Assembly (NCBI GenBank): GCA_027621915.1
Contig: JAQCAD010000029.1
Span: forward strand, 1 to 41,684
Source of the DNA: Pseudomonadota bacterium
GTDB taxonomy: Bacteria; Pseudomonadota; Gammaproteobacteria; Steroidobacterales; Woeseiaceae
Length of the DNA stretch: 41,684 bases
Reading direction: 5' to 3'
Shown in pieces: positions 13,847 to 24,800 of this stretch. Position numbers and translations under genes: made by a program. The notes below the pieces were generated by a model, which made no database searches, was not told where the DNA came from, and saw only the letters and a program-made list of their open reading frames with translations. The number at the start of each line of letters is the position of its first letter. Position 1 is the stretch's first letter.

Positions 13847-15598
13847 TCAGCTCGCTTTCTTTAATTCCTCGACGACTCTCGCGTGCTCTTTTTTTAACGC
13901 TTCGGGTAGCCGGTCACCGAAACTTTCCAGGTACTCGCCAACAGAGTCCATTTCCTCTCGCCAGGCGTCAATATTGACCGCCAGCAGTTCTTTCATCGTC
14001 TCGAATGGCATGTCCAGGCCGCTCGTATCGATATCTGCAGGATTCGGCAGATAGCCGATCGGTGTTTTGTGAGCATGGGCGCGCTCCTCACAACGCTCGA
14101 TGATCCAGCGAATGACTCGCAGGTTCTCGCCAAATCCGGGCCACAGGAATTTGCCGTTTTTGTCCTGGCGGAACCAGTTGACGTGAAAGATTTGCGGCAG
14201 CCTGTCAGAGCGATCAGAGAAGGACAGCCAATGACTCCAGTAGTCCGCGAAGTTGTATCCGCAGAACGGCTTCATCGCCATGGGATCGCGACGCACGATA
14301 CCAACTTCACCGACATTGGCTGCCGTCGTTTCTGATGCGACGCTGGCGCCAACCAGGACACCGTGATTCCAGTCTTTCGCCTCGTAAACCAGCGGGGCAA
14401 GTTCCCGGCGGCGGCCGCCGAATACAATCGCCGATATCGGCACGCCCTCCGGCGCATCCGCAAGCGATGAATAGGATGGATTGTTCCTGGCCGACACCGT
14501 AAATCGGGAATTCGGGTGTGCGGCCGGACCTGTAGCTGGATCGTATATGCGGCCTTGCCAGTCTTTAGCCGGCGAACCGGATTTCTTGTCTTCCCACCAT
14601 GGTTCGTCGTCCGCAGTGGTCGCAACATTTGTGAAGATCGTGTCGTGATGAATCATTTCGTAGGCGTTTTTGTTGGTTTTCTCGTTCGTGCCTGGCACAA
14701 CGCCAAAATATCCCGCTTCAGGATTGATCGCTCGAAGTTTGCCGCCTTCGTCCAGGTGCAACCAAGCGATGTCGTCACCGAGCGTCCAGATTCGCCAGCC
14801 CTTGTGGGACTCGGGTGGAATCAGCATTGCCAGGTTAGTTTTGCCGCATGCTGACGGAAAAGCACAGGCTACGTAGTGAACCTCACCATGCGGATTCTCG
14901 ACCCCGACGATCAGCATATGCTCGGCAAGCCAGCCTTCTTGACGGGCCTGGTAGCTTGCGATGCGAAGTGCGTGACATTTCTTTCCGAGCAAAGCGTTGC
15001 CGCCGTAACCCGAGCCGATGCTCTTGATCGAGAGTTCTTCAGGGAAATGCATGATGAAACGGCGCTCGGGATCCAGATCGCCGGTGGAATGCAATCCTCT
15101 AACAAAACTGCCTTCTTTTTCGATACGTTGCAGCGGCTCTTTACCCATTCGGGTCATCAGTCGCATGTTCGCAACGACATAGGCACTGTCAGTGATCTCG
15201 ACGCCAAGCCGGGCGTATGGAGAGTCAATCGGTCCCATGCAGTATGGGATGACATAAAGGGTTCGACCCTTCATCGCCCCTTTAAAAAGTTTGTCGATTT
15301 TTTTGTGCGCAGCGGCGGGCGACATCCAGTTGTTGTTGGGACCGGCATCTTCTTTGGACGTCGTGCAGACGAAAGTCAGATGTTCAACACGAGCGACGTC
15401 GGACGGATCGGACAGGTGCAGGTAACAATCTGGAAATGCATCCTGGTTGAGCGGTGACAAGACACCGCTTTCGCACATTTCGGCAATCATCCGATCGTAT
15501 TCGGCGTCGCTGCCGTCGCACCAGTATATGTTGTCGGGTTGTGCCAGTAAGGCAACGGATTCTACCCAATCCTGAAGAGCACCCAGTGTGGTCGTCAT
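13847..15598 (-). CDS. pckG: phosphoenolpyruvate carboxykinase (GTP)
   Basis: This 583-aa enzyme converts oxaloacetate and GTP to phosphoenolpyruvate, GDP and CO2, the first committed step of gluconeogenesis. The P-loop-like motif FPSACGKTN sits at residues 247-255. Other family signatures are IGSGYGGNALLGKKCHALRI, WTLGDDIAWLHLDEGGKLRA, RFTVSARNNPS and IVFGGRRRELAPLVYEA. The length matches GTP-type enzymes of about 600 aa rather than the ATP-dependent PckA. I chose the ATG at 15598; the frame is open to 15664 but the extra 22 residues do not look like the family. It converges on the cyclase gene at a shared terminator. Confidence 0.95.
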   Translation of the reverse strand: MTTTLGALQDWVESVALLAQPDNIYWCDGSDAEYDRMIAEMCESGVLSPLNQDAFPDCYLHLSDPSDVARVEHLTFVCTTSKEDAGPNNNWMSPAAAHKKIDKLFKGAMKGRTLYVIPYCMGPIDSPYARLGVEITDSAYVVANMRLMTRMGKEPLQRIEKEGSFVRGLHSTGDLDPERRFIMHFPEELSIKSIGSGYGGNALLGKKCHALRIASYQARQEGWLAEHMLIVGVENPHGEVHYVACAFPSACGKTNLAMLIPPESHKGWRIWTLGDDIAWLHLDEGGKLRAINPEAGYFGVVPGTNEKTNKNAYEMIHHDTIFTNVATTADDEPWWEDKKSGSPAKDWQGRIYDPATGPAAHPNSRFTVSARNNPSYSSLADAPEGVPISAIVFGGRRRELAPLVYEAKDWNHGVLVGASVASETTAANVGEVGIVRRDPMAMKPFCGYNFADYWSHWLSFSDRSDRLPQIFHVNWFRQDKNGKFLWPGFGENLRVIRWIIERCEERAHAHKTPIGYLPNPADIDTSGLDMPFETMKELLAVNIDAWREEMDSVGEYLESFGDRLPEALKKEHARVVEELKKAS

Positions 15599-15990
15599 GT
15601 TAATTCTCTGATTTATTTGAATGACTTGTTCGGGTCCGGCGGCGGCCCGGTTCAGGGTGCGCAATTATACCTGCCGACGAACAATGTGCACCCCCAATGT
15701 CAACAAACACCCAGTCTCGTCAGCGCCAAATTTCGTCACAAGGTGTTTTTTCCGGCCTGTTTTAATTGACCGGCCGTGCAATGCCCGAAAGTGCCGGGAA
15801 TTCAAGTGTGACTGACTTCACAGGCACCCTGTGAGACGGGTCTCAAAACAAACTCAAATACCGTCCTTATTATGTTAACTCCCCAGTGTTTCCGCGACAT
15901 TGAGGTCGATGCCGTTCCAGCCGGCCGGGTACGCGTGCGCGGCTGGAAATTGTGTTGGCAATGATGACAACTGATTAAGGGCAAAGCGTT
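15599..15990. other. 392-bp divergent intergenic region with palindrome
   Basis: This region separates pckG from the surface-protein locus and should hold both promoters. It includes TGAGAC (15832-15837) and GTCTCA (15840-15845), an inverted repeat spaced by 2 bp. The overlapping TGTGA-N6-TCTCA is a weak fit to a CRP site. I see no gene here. Confidence 0.5.
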
Positions 15991-17028
15991 TTGAAACAGC
16001 GGAATCTGACCGGGCGATGGAATGCCGGACTGTGTGCGCAGTTCGCGCTGGCGTCCGTCTTCTTTGCCTGCAGTGGTGCGGCGTTTGCAACAGGCACGGC
16101 CGCAGGTACCGTCGTCGACAATGTCGCGACCGTCAATTTCGATATTGGCGGTGTGAACGGCACGCTGGATTCCAACGTCGTGAGCCTGACCGTCCTCGAG
16201 CGCCTTGACGTCGTTGTCACGCTGCAAAGTCCACAAATCGTGGTCGCTTCGAATGAAGTAAACCGGTCGTTGCTATTTACAGTGACGAACAGCGGCAACG
16301 GCAACGACGAATTCGAACTTTTCATTGACAGCGCGCTGGTCGGAGACGATTTCGATCCGCTTCCAGCGACCCCTGCAATCTATTTCGATACAGATGCGAG
16401 TGGCGACTTCACCGTTGGCGATGTTGCGTACGCACCCGCCGGAAACAATCCACAACTGGCCGCCGAAAACAATCCACAACTGGCCGCCGATGAATCCATA
16501 GACATCCTGCTCGTTAACGACATGCCTTTCGGACTTGTCAGCGGCTGGCTTGGTCGCAGTCAACTGACAGCGACCTCGACATCAGGAACAGGCCTGCCCG
16601 GCGCGACTCTGCCAGGAATGGGGGATGGCGGCCTGGATGCCGTTCTTGGTGCCAGCGGCGGCACTGCATCCGTATTCGGTGAATATCTGGCCGCCGACGT
16701 CGAGATCAACATTCAAAAGTCGGTGGTCGTAAGCAATGCGACCGGCGGTACCGATCCCGTGACCGGCGCGACGCTTACCTACACCATCACGCTCGAAGTG
16801 ACCAACGGCGGAACTGCGACCACCAGCGTTTTCTCCGACCTCATTCCAGCATCCAGCACATTCGTTGCCAACAGCATCTTGCTGAATGGCGGCAACCTCA
16901 CAGATGTCATCGACGTTGACGCCGGCGAGCTCGATATGAGCGGCGCGCCAACTGTTGTTGTTCGCCTGGGAGATCTCACTCTGGCCGATGGCGTACAGAC
17001 CATCGAGTTCCAGGTAACGATCGATTGA
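15991..17028 (+). CDS. exported DUF11-type protein 1
   Basis: This 345-aa protein has a signal peptide (residues 1-33, hydrophobic core LCAQFALASVFFACSGAAFA). The mature start ATGTAAGTVVDNVATVNFDI resembles those of the third and fourth genes of this locus. The C-terminal third (about 240-345) is a DUF11-like Ig domain (VSNATGGTDPVTGATLTYTI ... SDLIPASSTFVANSILLNGG). Such domains stack to build surface stalks. A 24-bp in-frame duplication gives NNPQLAAE twice. The start is TTG, 8 nt after AAGGG; no better start is upstream. Function is unknown; I infer a cell-surface or periplasmic role with the giant protein downstream. Confidence 0.75.
   Translation: MKQRNLTGRWNAGLCAQFALASVFFACSGAAFATGTAAGTVVDNVATVNFDIGGVNGTLDSNVVSLTVLERLDVVVTLQSPQIVVASNEVNRSLLFTVTNSGNGNDEFELFIDSALVGDDFDPLPATPAIYFDTDASGDFTVGDVAYAPAGNNPQLAAENNPQLAADESIDILLVNDMPFGLVSGWLGRSQLTATSTSGTGLPGATLPGMGDGGLDAVLGASGGTASVFGEYLAADVEINIQKSVVVSNATGGTDPVTGATLTYTITLEVTNGGTATTSVFSDLIPASSTFVANSILLNGGNLTDVIDVDAGELDMSGAPTVVVRLGDLTLADGVQTIEFQVTID
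16444..16491 (+). repeat. 24-bp in-frame tandem duplication
   Basis: Two copies (16444-16467 and 16468-16491) differ only in the last base. They encode NNPQLAAE and NNPQLAAD. Such a unit can expand or contract by slippage without changing frame. Confidence 0.85.
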
Positions 17029-17074
17029 TCACATTAACAACGTTTGATTCAGAGCGATATCAAAAGGAACCGAC

Positions 17075-17560
17075 ATGAAAACACAAGTGAAATTGACATT
17101 GATAGCTTCCGGCTTTTTCGCGATTGCGGCTGTTGCACAGGATAAAGGTCACCTGAACGTGCGCACCGTCGTGCAGAAAGAGGAAGTCGTCGTAACCGAC
17201 GCAGGTGAAACAAAGCGAAGCCTCGTTCCGGCCGACACGGTGGTACCCGGTGATGACGTCGTCTACACGATTACGTTTACGAACATCAGTAGCGAAGCCG
17301 CCGACAACGTTGTCATCACCAATCCGATTTCAGAAAACCTGACATACGTCGAGGGTTCCGCATTTGGTCCCGGTACGGTCATCGAATTTTCTGTGGATAA
17401 CGGGCAAAGCTTCGCGGCACCCGAGGCGCTGATGGTTGCGGTGGATGACGAAGTGCGACCGGCCGAGCCGGAGGATTTCACCCATGTCCGCTGGACGATG
17501 CAAAGCGAACTGCAATCCGGTGCGCAGGGAATGGCGCGCTTCAAGGCACGACTGAATTGA
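17075..17560 (+). CDS. exported DUF11-type protein 2
   Basis: This 161-aa protein has a signal peptide (MKTQVKLTLIASGFFAIAAVA) followed by a single DUF11-like domain. Family features are VPADTVVPGDDVVYTITFTN, EAADNVVITNPISENLTYVE and FTHVRWTMQSELQSGAQG. AAAGGAACC provides a ribosome-binding site 6-8 nt before ATG. It follows the first DUF11 gene by 46 nt and is probably in the same operon. With only one domain it could be a subunit that associates with the larger proteins. I know no experimentally assigned function. Confidence 0.8.
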   Translation: MKTQVKLTLIASGFFAIAAVAQDKGHLNVRTVVQKEEVVVTDAGETKRSLVPADTVVPGDDVVYTITFTNISSEAADNVVITNPISENLTYVEGSAFGPGTVIEFSVDNGQSFAAPEALMVAVDDEVRPAEPEDFTHVRWTMQSELQSGAQGMARFKARLN

Positions 17561-17696
17561 CTAATCGATCGCGAAGACGATCGGCACGTACGGGGAAGGC
17601 AGAGCAAGTCGCGAGACGTGCTTTGCACTGCAACACCTGTGCCGGGCAAGCACTGCCGGTGGTTTGATATTTTTTGAAAACACATGGAGTACCGTG

Positions 17697-18840
17697 ATGA
17701 AAAACTTTAGATGGAAAAACAGCTTCCTCGCGAGGCTGGGATTGACAGCGGGAGTGTTGCTGCTAACACAGCACGCATTCGCCGCCGGAACGACTGCAGG
17801 AACCGACATCAACAATCTGGCGACGGTGAGCTATGAAGTTGGTACGGTCCTGCAGCCTGTTGTCGAATCGGCGCCTGGTGTTGGAAACGACGTCCCGGGC
17901 GTGGGCAATGGCACGATTACGACTTTCATGGTTGATAACCGCGTCGATTTTTCGCTGACGCAGGTCGGTTCAACCAACACGATCGTGACGCCGGGCCAGA
18001 CCGACGCTTATCTTGAGTTCCTGCTGACCAACGATGGTAACTTGCCGCAGGACTTCAACCTGGCACTTATTCCGCTTGCCTCCGGCGATGGTCCGGTCAA
18101 CACGACATTTACGGACACAGATGTCGAGCTGGCCAATTTGCGTATCCGGGTCGGCAATGGCGGCGGCGTGCCGGTACTCACTGATCTGCCCTACGGTGAT
18201 GAGATTGCTGTCGGCGCGACCGTGACTGTTTATGTCTTCGGTGATGCCGATCTTCTGCTGGGACTGGTTAACAACGACGTTGCCAACTATGAGTTGACGG
18301 CTACTGTTGCGGCGGCCGGTACGGCATTGACCCTGGGCACTGATCTCGTTGATGACGTTGGCAATCCGGATACAGCTGCTGTTGAAGTTGTGTTCGCGGA
18401 AGGCGGCGCTATCGGTGACGGTGTCCTCGAGGTGAGAGATGGCTTCGTTGTTTTCGGCAGCCGGGCTGACTGTCAGCAAGGCGGCCACGGTTATTTCGGA
18501 TCCGTTCAATCTCACGACGAACCCGAAAGCAATTCCGGGTGCAGTTGTCGAGTACACGATTACGATCACCAACAATGGCGGCGCTAACGCTGACAGTGTG
18601 TCGATCTCTGATGACCTTGACACGGATATTGTTTTCATAACGGACTTCTATGCCGGTCAGGATCTGCTGGTCGTCAATGATGGCGTTACGATTACACCGT
18701 GCAACGCGGATGCAGCGGATGCTGACACCGATGGTTGCGCACTGGATGGCCAGAACCTGCGAGTCGGCAATAGCAATCTCCCGATTACCGTAGTAGCCGG
18801 AAGAGTGCTGGTTGTTACATACAGGGTATCGATCCCCTAA
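17697..18840 (+). pseudogene. exported DUF11-type protein 3, frameshifted
   Basis: The first frame (17697 to about 18460) encodes a signal peptide (GLTAGVLLLTQHAFA) and AGTTAGTDINNLATVSYEVG, the N-terminal motif of this locus, then a beta-rich region. The second frame (about 18450 to 18840, shifted by one base) encodes LTVSKAATVISDPFN and a DUF11 domain (GAVVEYTITITNNGGANADS ... VAGRVLVVTYRVSIP). The two parts together are what the family predicts for one protein of about 380 aa. One surplus base, perhaps in gttgtttt at 18448-18455, would explain it. GGAG 7 nt before the ATG at 17697 supports that start. It may be a mutation, phase variation or an assembly error. Confidence 0.75.
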
Positions 18841-18888
18841 CGGAGTCGTTAGGCGACAGACCCGATCACGGCGCTAAAGAAATTGCAC

Positions 18889-21800
18889 ATGGCTTTGAGA
18901 CGAGCGTTCACCAGGTCAGGTGAACAGTCTCTTGCTCCTGTCCGGGCTGGCCCTCATGGGCCGGCCCGGCTTAGCCATGTGCGATACATATCCTGGGGGA
19001 AACATTTGTTTCCCCCGCGGTACGTATGGCATCGAGTGAGGTCACTGGTAACGGGCTCAACCGCAGCACTATTCCTGGGGCTGATTGCCCCGATATCCGT
19101 CTTCGCCAGCCCACCTGGCACGGTGATATCCAACCAGGCGCAACTTGACTACCTGAACTCGGTCGCCGTTCCGACAACGGCGCTCAGTAATGTTGTCGAT
19201 GTAGTGACAACAGTTACCCGCAGTCCGTCAATGGTCCAGTTTACGCGTGTACTCCCGGTTGCAACTGGCATTTACCAGGAATCAGTGGGTCCATCCGCCT
19301 GCCTCCAGGGCGGTGCTTTCGTCACGCTTGCAGATCCGATGATCATGGGTGGTGGTGTGATTGATCCGACACTCACCCACGAAGTCAGTGGGACGAACGC
19401 TTACAACCTGGGTGAAACGTTCTTCATTCGCCTGACGGACTCGGACCAGAACGTCGATGCGGCGGTGATCAACTATGCGGCTGTCAATATCGCTCACCCC
19501 GATTCTGGTGATTTCGAAACGATACAGTTGAGTGAAACAGGCATAAATACCGGTGTGTTCGCCGGATATGTTCCATCAGCGAACGGGCCGGCGATATCGG
19601 GCGACTGCGTATTGCAAGGAACACCGGACAGTGTGGTTGTCGTGACGTACACGGATCCCGCCGACACGACCGATGGAGCACAGTCGTCGGCATTGCTGGA
19701 TCCCGTGAGTGTGGTATTCGAATCGGCAACGGGCGCACCAATTGATGGGGTGCTGATTGAACTGGTCGATGCGATTACCGGGCTGCCGGCCACGGTGTAT
19801 GGCAACGATGGCGTCAGCATTTTTCCGTCAAGCATCACCAGCGGTGGCACTGAAACTGACAGCTCAGGTGCGACCTATGTATTTGGCACAGGTGAATACC
19901 GATTCCCTGTCATTCCGGCAGGTAACTATCAAATTGTTGTATCACCGCCAGGGTCCTATTCGGCGCCTTCCATAGTTTCAATAGCCACGCTGCAGGCGTT
20001 GCCTGGCGCGCCTTACGCTTTGGGCCCGGCGTCTTTCGGTAACACATTTACACATGCCGGGCCGCTATCTGCAGAATTCGATATTCCCGTCGACCCACGC
20101 GACGGCGCATTGTTTTTGCGAAAAACAACGATGACGACGATTGCCTCGCCGGGTGACTTCGTTCGTTATGAATTAAGCCTGGAAAATGGCGCGTCCTCTG
20201 GAGTTGCGTCAAACGCCTCCATTGTTGATCAGCTGCCAGCCGGCGTGAGGTACGTCCCTGATTCCGCAACGAGAAATGGTTCGGCAACACCAAATCCGAC
20301 GATTGGACCGGACCTGCGAACACTTGAATTTCCAATTGGTGATCTGAATGCCGGTGAGCGTGCCGTCATCACCTACGTCGTCGAAATTACGGGTGGAAAG
20401 AGGAATCAGGAACTGGTCAATACGGCAACGGCATTTGCGGATGCCGGGCTGGCGTCCAACGTTTCCGACGCGCGCATTCGCCTGACCGAAGACCTGTTCC
20501 GATCGACGAGTACCGTTATTGGCCGCGTTGTCGAAGGTCACTGCTCTGCTGCGACTTTCGCAGAAGACCTGGGTGTCGGCGGAATTCGCATGTACCTCGA
20601 AGACGGCCGTTTTGCGGTGTCGGATGAATCCGGTCGATTCCATTTCGAAGGTCTGGAGCCGGGCACACATGTCGTGCAAATCGATCCCGAATCCGTGCCG
20701 AACTATTTCGAGATTATTGGGTGCGATACGGCGCCGCAATTTTCCGGTCGTGCCGATTCGCAGTTCGCAAGGACGAGCCGTGGAAGTTTGACGCGGGCGG
20801 ACTTCTATATGCGCCGCAAACTTCCGCCTGAAGGCCTCGTCGATATTGAAATGAAAAATATGGGCACTGACAGCTCCGAAGGAGTCGGGTATGTGGTCAT
20901 TGTTAACGGCGAAGGCAATATCCGTATTCGAAACCTCAATGTTGTGGTTTTGCTGCCAGACGGTGTTGGTTATTTGCCAGGTACGTTGACCGTCGCAGGT
21001 CAAAAAGTCGGCGAGCCCCGCATCGCCGGACCGACGCTCACTATCGATATTCCGGAGCAGTTCGGCGACTGGTCGCGCGAGATTCGCTTTGAAGGGCAAA
21101 TTTCCCCTGAAACCAATGGGGAGCTGACCACGAAGGCTTTCGCGAAGTTCGACTCCCCGATCGAGGCAGGGCAGAAGACGCCGATCGTCGAGACGAAGTT
21201 GCTTCGTGAGCGAGCAGTCATCAAGAACGAAGGATACGTGCTCAACCTGAATTTCAGCGTCTTGTCCGCCGAGCTTTCACCAGATGACCAAATGCAACTG
21301 GATACGCTCGTCCGTGGCTGGGAAGGCGTCAGTGAAATCAGTATCGCTGCAATTGGTCACAGCGACAGCCAGCAAATATCTCCGGCGAATCGGGGCGTGT
21401 TCGCCGATAACTATGTCCTGTCACATTCGCGCGCGCTCGCGGCGGCGAACTACGTCGGGCGGGCACTGAGTGTCAGCGACGACAGAATTACCGTACAAGG
21501 TCGGGGCCCGGACGATCCGGTAGAGAGCAACGCAACTGCCAGCGGGCGGCAGGCGAATCGACGCGTTGAGCTGATATTGTCGGGCAAACGCCCGACGAAA
21601 CCCTCATTTCTTGAGGTGACACAGGCAGCGTCCGGCGTCGTCATTGCCCAGACACAGGGAGCTGTGCCTGGTGCCGAAGAAGAATTACTGAGAAATCAGC
21701 TGGCTAAATCCACTGACGATATTAGTGGATTGCCGTCGTCGCAGGTCGAACCCGCTTTCACCGGCCTCAAGCCGGGGCTCGAATTGCTTTTGCCAGGTGC

Positions 21801-24800
21801 GGACTACAATCCGGCAATTCCGAGTACCAAAATTTCCATCAAACACGGACTTCAGCAAGAACTTGACGTTTCATTGAACGGTCGGCCAGTGAACCCGCTG
21901 AATTATGACGGTGTCGAAGTCAGCGCCAACCAGACTTTTGCGGTATCGCGCTGGAAAGGTGTGGATCTCGTTGATGGCGCGAACGAAATCAGTGTCGAGG
22001 TCGTAAATCCTGACGGATCCGTTGCGACAATACTCAAGCGCACAATCAATTACTCGGGAACTGCTGTGCGCGGGGAAATCGTGCCGGAACTGTCTGTGCT
22101 GGTTGCTGATGGCAAGACACGTCCGGTGATTGCCGTAAGGCTTTTCGATCGCCAGGGCATGGAATCGCGGCAAGGCGCCGTCGGCGCGTTCCGGGTAGGT
22201 GCCCCTTATCGCTCGTGGTGGGAAGTCGAAGACAGTCGCAAAAACGAGATCGTTGCGGTTGGTAATCGTGAACCGATCTATCGTGTCGGCCCAGGCGGAA
22301 TCGCGCTCATCGAACTCGAGCCAACGACCCAGGCAGGAGAAGCCGAGATAACATTGAATTTTGACAACCAGCGCCAGCAGGAATTGCGTACTTGGCTCCG
22401 CTCGCAACCACGCGACTGGATACTGGTTGGATTTGCCGAGGGTACGGTTGGCTATAACACACTGAAAGAAAATATGACTGCTGCGTTGGACGCTGGTTTT
22501 GAAGACGAGTATTTCGACGAGGGCCGGGTCGCTTTTTTCGCCAAGGGTCAGGTTAAAGGTGATTATCTCCTGACGGTCGCATACGACTCGGATCGTGAGC
22601 GAAGCGAGAATCGCAACAGGTTCCAGACAGTCGTGGACCCGAATGCCTATTACCCGCTGTACGGAGACAGGAGCGAGCAACGATTTGACGCGCCAAGCCA
22701 GCGCAAGTTGTACCTGAAGCTGGAAAAGCGGCAGTTCTACGCACTCTTTGGCGACTTTGATACGGGAATGTCGGTCACCGAGCTCGCGCGTTATGAGCGT
22801 CGCTTCAATGGCCTCAAAGCCGGGTTCCAGGGCGAAAATGTTGGCTACACGGCGTTTGCGACCGAAACCAATCAGTCGTTTGTGCGCGATGAACTGCGCG
22901 GCGACGGGACGTCGGGCCTTTATCGACTAAGTCGTGCACCCATTATTGCGAACAGCGAGCAGGTCAGAATCGAGGTTCGTGATCGATTCGATACAGGAAG
23001 AATTCTGAGCAGCTCAACGTTGAGCCGGTTCCTGGATTACAACCTCGATACGCTGGACGGTACGCTTTTCTTCAAACAGCCGGTCCAAAGTCGTGACCCC
23101 GCCTTCAACCCCGTTTTCATCGTTGTCGAATACGAAAGCGAATCCAGTGCGAACGAAGAAATCATTGCCGGCGGCCGGGCATCGATGCGTACAAGTAACG
23201 ATCAGGTCGAGGTTGGCGTTAGCCATATCAATGAAGGACAACAGGGTGCGGAGTCGGACCTGACGGGAATGGACCTCCGCTGGCAGGTAAATCCCGAAAC
23301 ATTGCTGAAGGCTGAAATTGCGTCGAGCAATCGTACAACAGGCGGTGTTGATTCCAGCGGCAGCGCATATTCGGTGAGCCTGGAGCATCAGGGCGAGAAG
23401 GTCGACATCCGCGCCTACATGAAGGATGTGGATGAAGGTTTCGGCCTGGGGCAACAGAGCAATGCCGAAAAACGTATTCGAAAAGTTGGCATAGACGGCC
23501 GTGCCAGGATTTCAGAGCGTTTCTACTTCGACGGTGACGCAAGCTGGCAGCAGAACCTCGAAACAGAAGCGATACGAAATGCTGCGAGGGCTCAACTGCG
23601 CTATGAGAATGACGGGTTTACGGCATCGACCGGACTCGTTCACGCGTCCGATGAATTTTCTGACGGCGAGACACGAGAAAGTAACCTGGCGGATGTCGGA
23701 GCCAGCAAGAAACTTGGCAAGGTGACTTTGCGAGGCAACGGCAGTTTTGAACTGAGCGGCGAGGCAGATAACGTTGATTTCCCGACCACGGTCGTCATTG
23801 GCGCCGACTATAGAATCAGGCCGGGCGTGGATTTGTTTGCTGAATATGAACAGGCCAGCGGCCCGCTCATTGACACGTCGATGACCCGGGTAGGCGTCAA
23901 GGCATCTCCGTGGAGTCGCGCCCAGATAAATTCCTCGGTATCGAGCGAGGAGACCGAGTACGGGCCTCGTTTGTTCTCAAATGTCGGGCTCATCCAGGGA
24001 TTCCAGCTGAACGAGCACTGGGCGCTGGATTTCGGTCTCGATCAGACGAAAACGATGGTGGATTCTACGATCAGGCAGTTCGATCCGGCGCGAGAACTTG
24101 TCTCCGGTTCACTAAACGACGACTTTATTGCCGTATCAGTAGGTGCGGCCTATGCAGCGGATCTGTGGAGCGCCAATAGCCGCATTGAGTACCGCGATTC
24201 AGATTCTGAAGCGCGCAAGACATTGATCTCGGGCTGGTATCGCGAACCGACCATGGGTCATGGTTTGTCTGCCGGATTAACACTGTTCACATCCGAGAAT
24301 ATCAATGGAACCAGTAGCAATGCGACTGACCTCAAGTTCGGTTGGGCGTGGCGCAAGGCGGACAGCCGCTGGTCCTTTCTTGATCGCATCGACCTGGTCT
24401 TCGAAGATACGAACCTTCTGACGCAGCGGGAAGAAAGCCAGCGATTGATCAATAATTTCAACGCGAACCTTCGTGTGAGCGCGCGAACTCAGTTGTCGCT
24501 GCAGTATGCCTTCAAATATGTGAATAGCATGTTCGATAGCCAGGAATATTCGGGCTACACGGATCTTGTTGGCGTCGACTTTCGTCGCGGTTTCAAGAGT
24601 AAATGGGATTGGGGTACGCACGCGAGCGTCTATCACTCTTATGCGTCAGAAATTTTTGATTACGGCATCGGCCTCGACGTCGGCTACAACGTGCGGGAAA
24701 ATCTTTGGGTCACGGTCGGTTACAACGCCGCCGGGTTCCACGACAGCGACTTCACTTCCGCCCGGTATACGGCACAGGGGCCATATTTGCAGATTTCGAT

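Noticed and set aside
15826-15845. CRP site upstream of the DUF11 locus
   Set aside because: TGTGA-N6-TCTCA matches only one half-site well, so I list the palindrome without naming a regulator.
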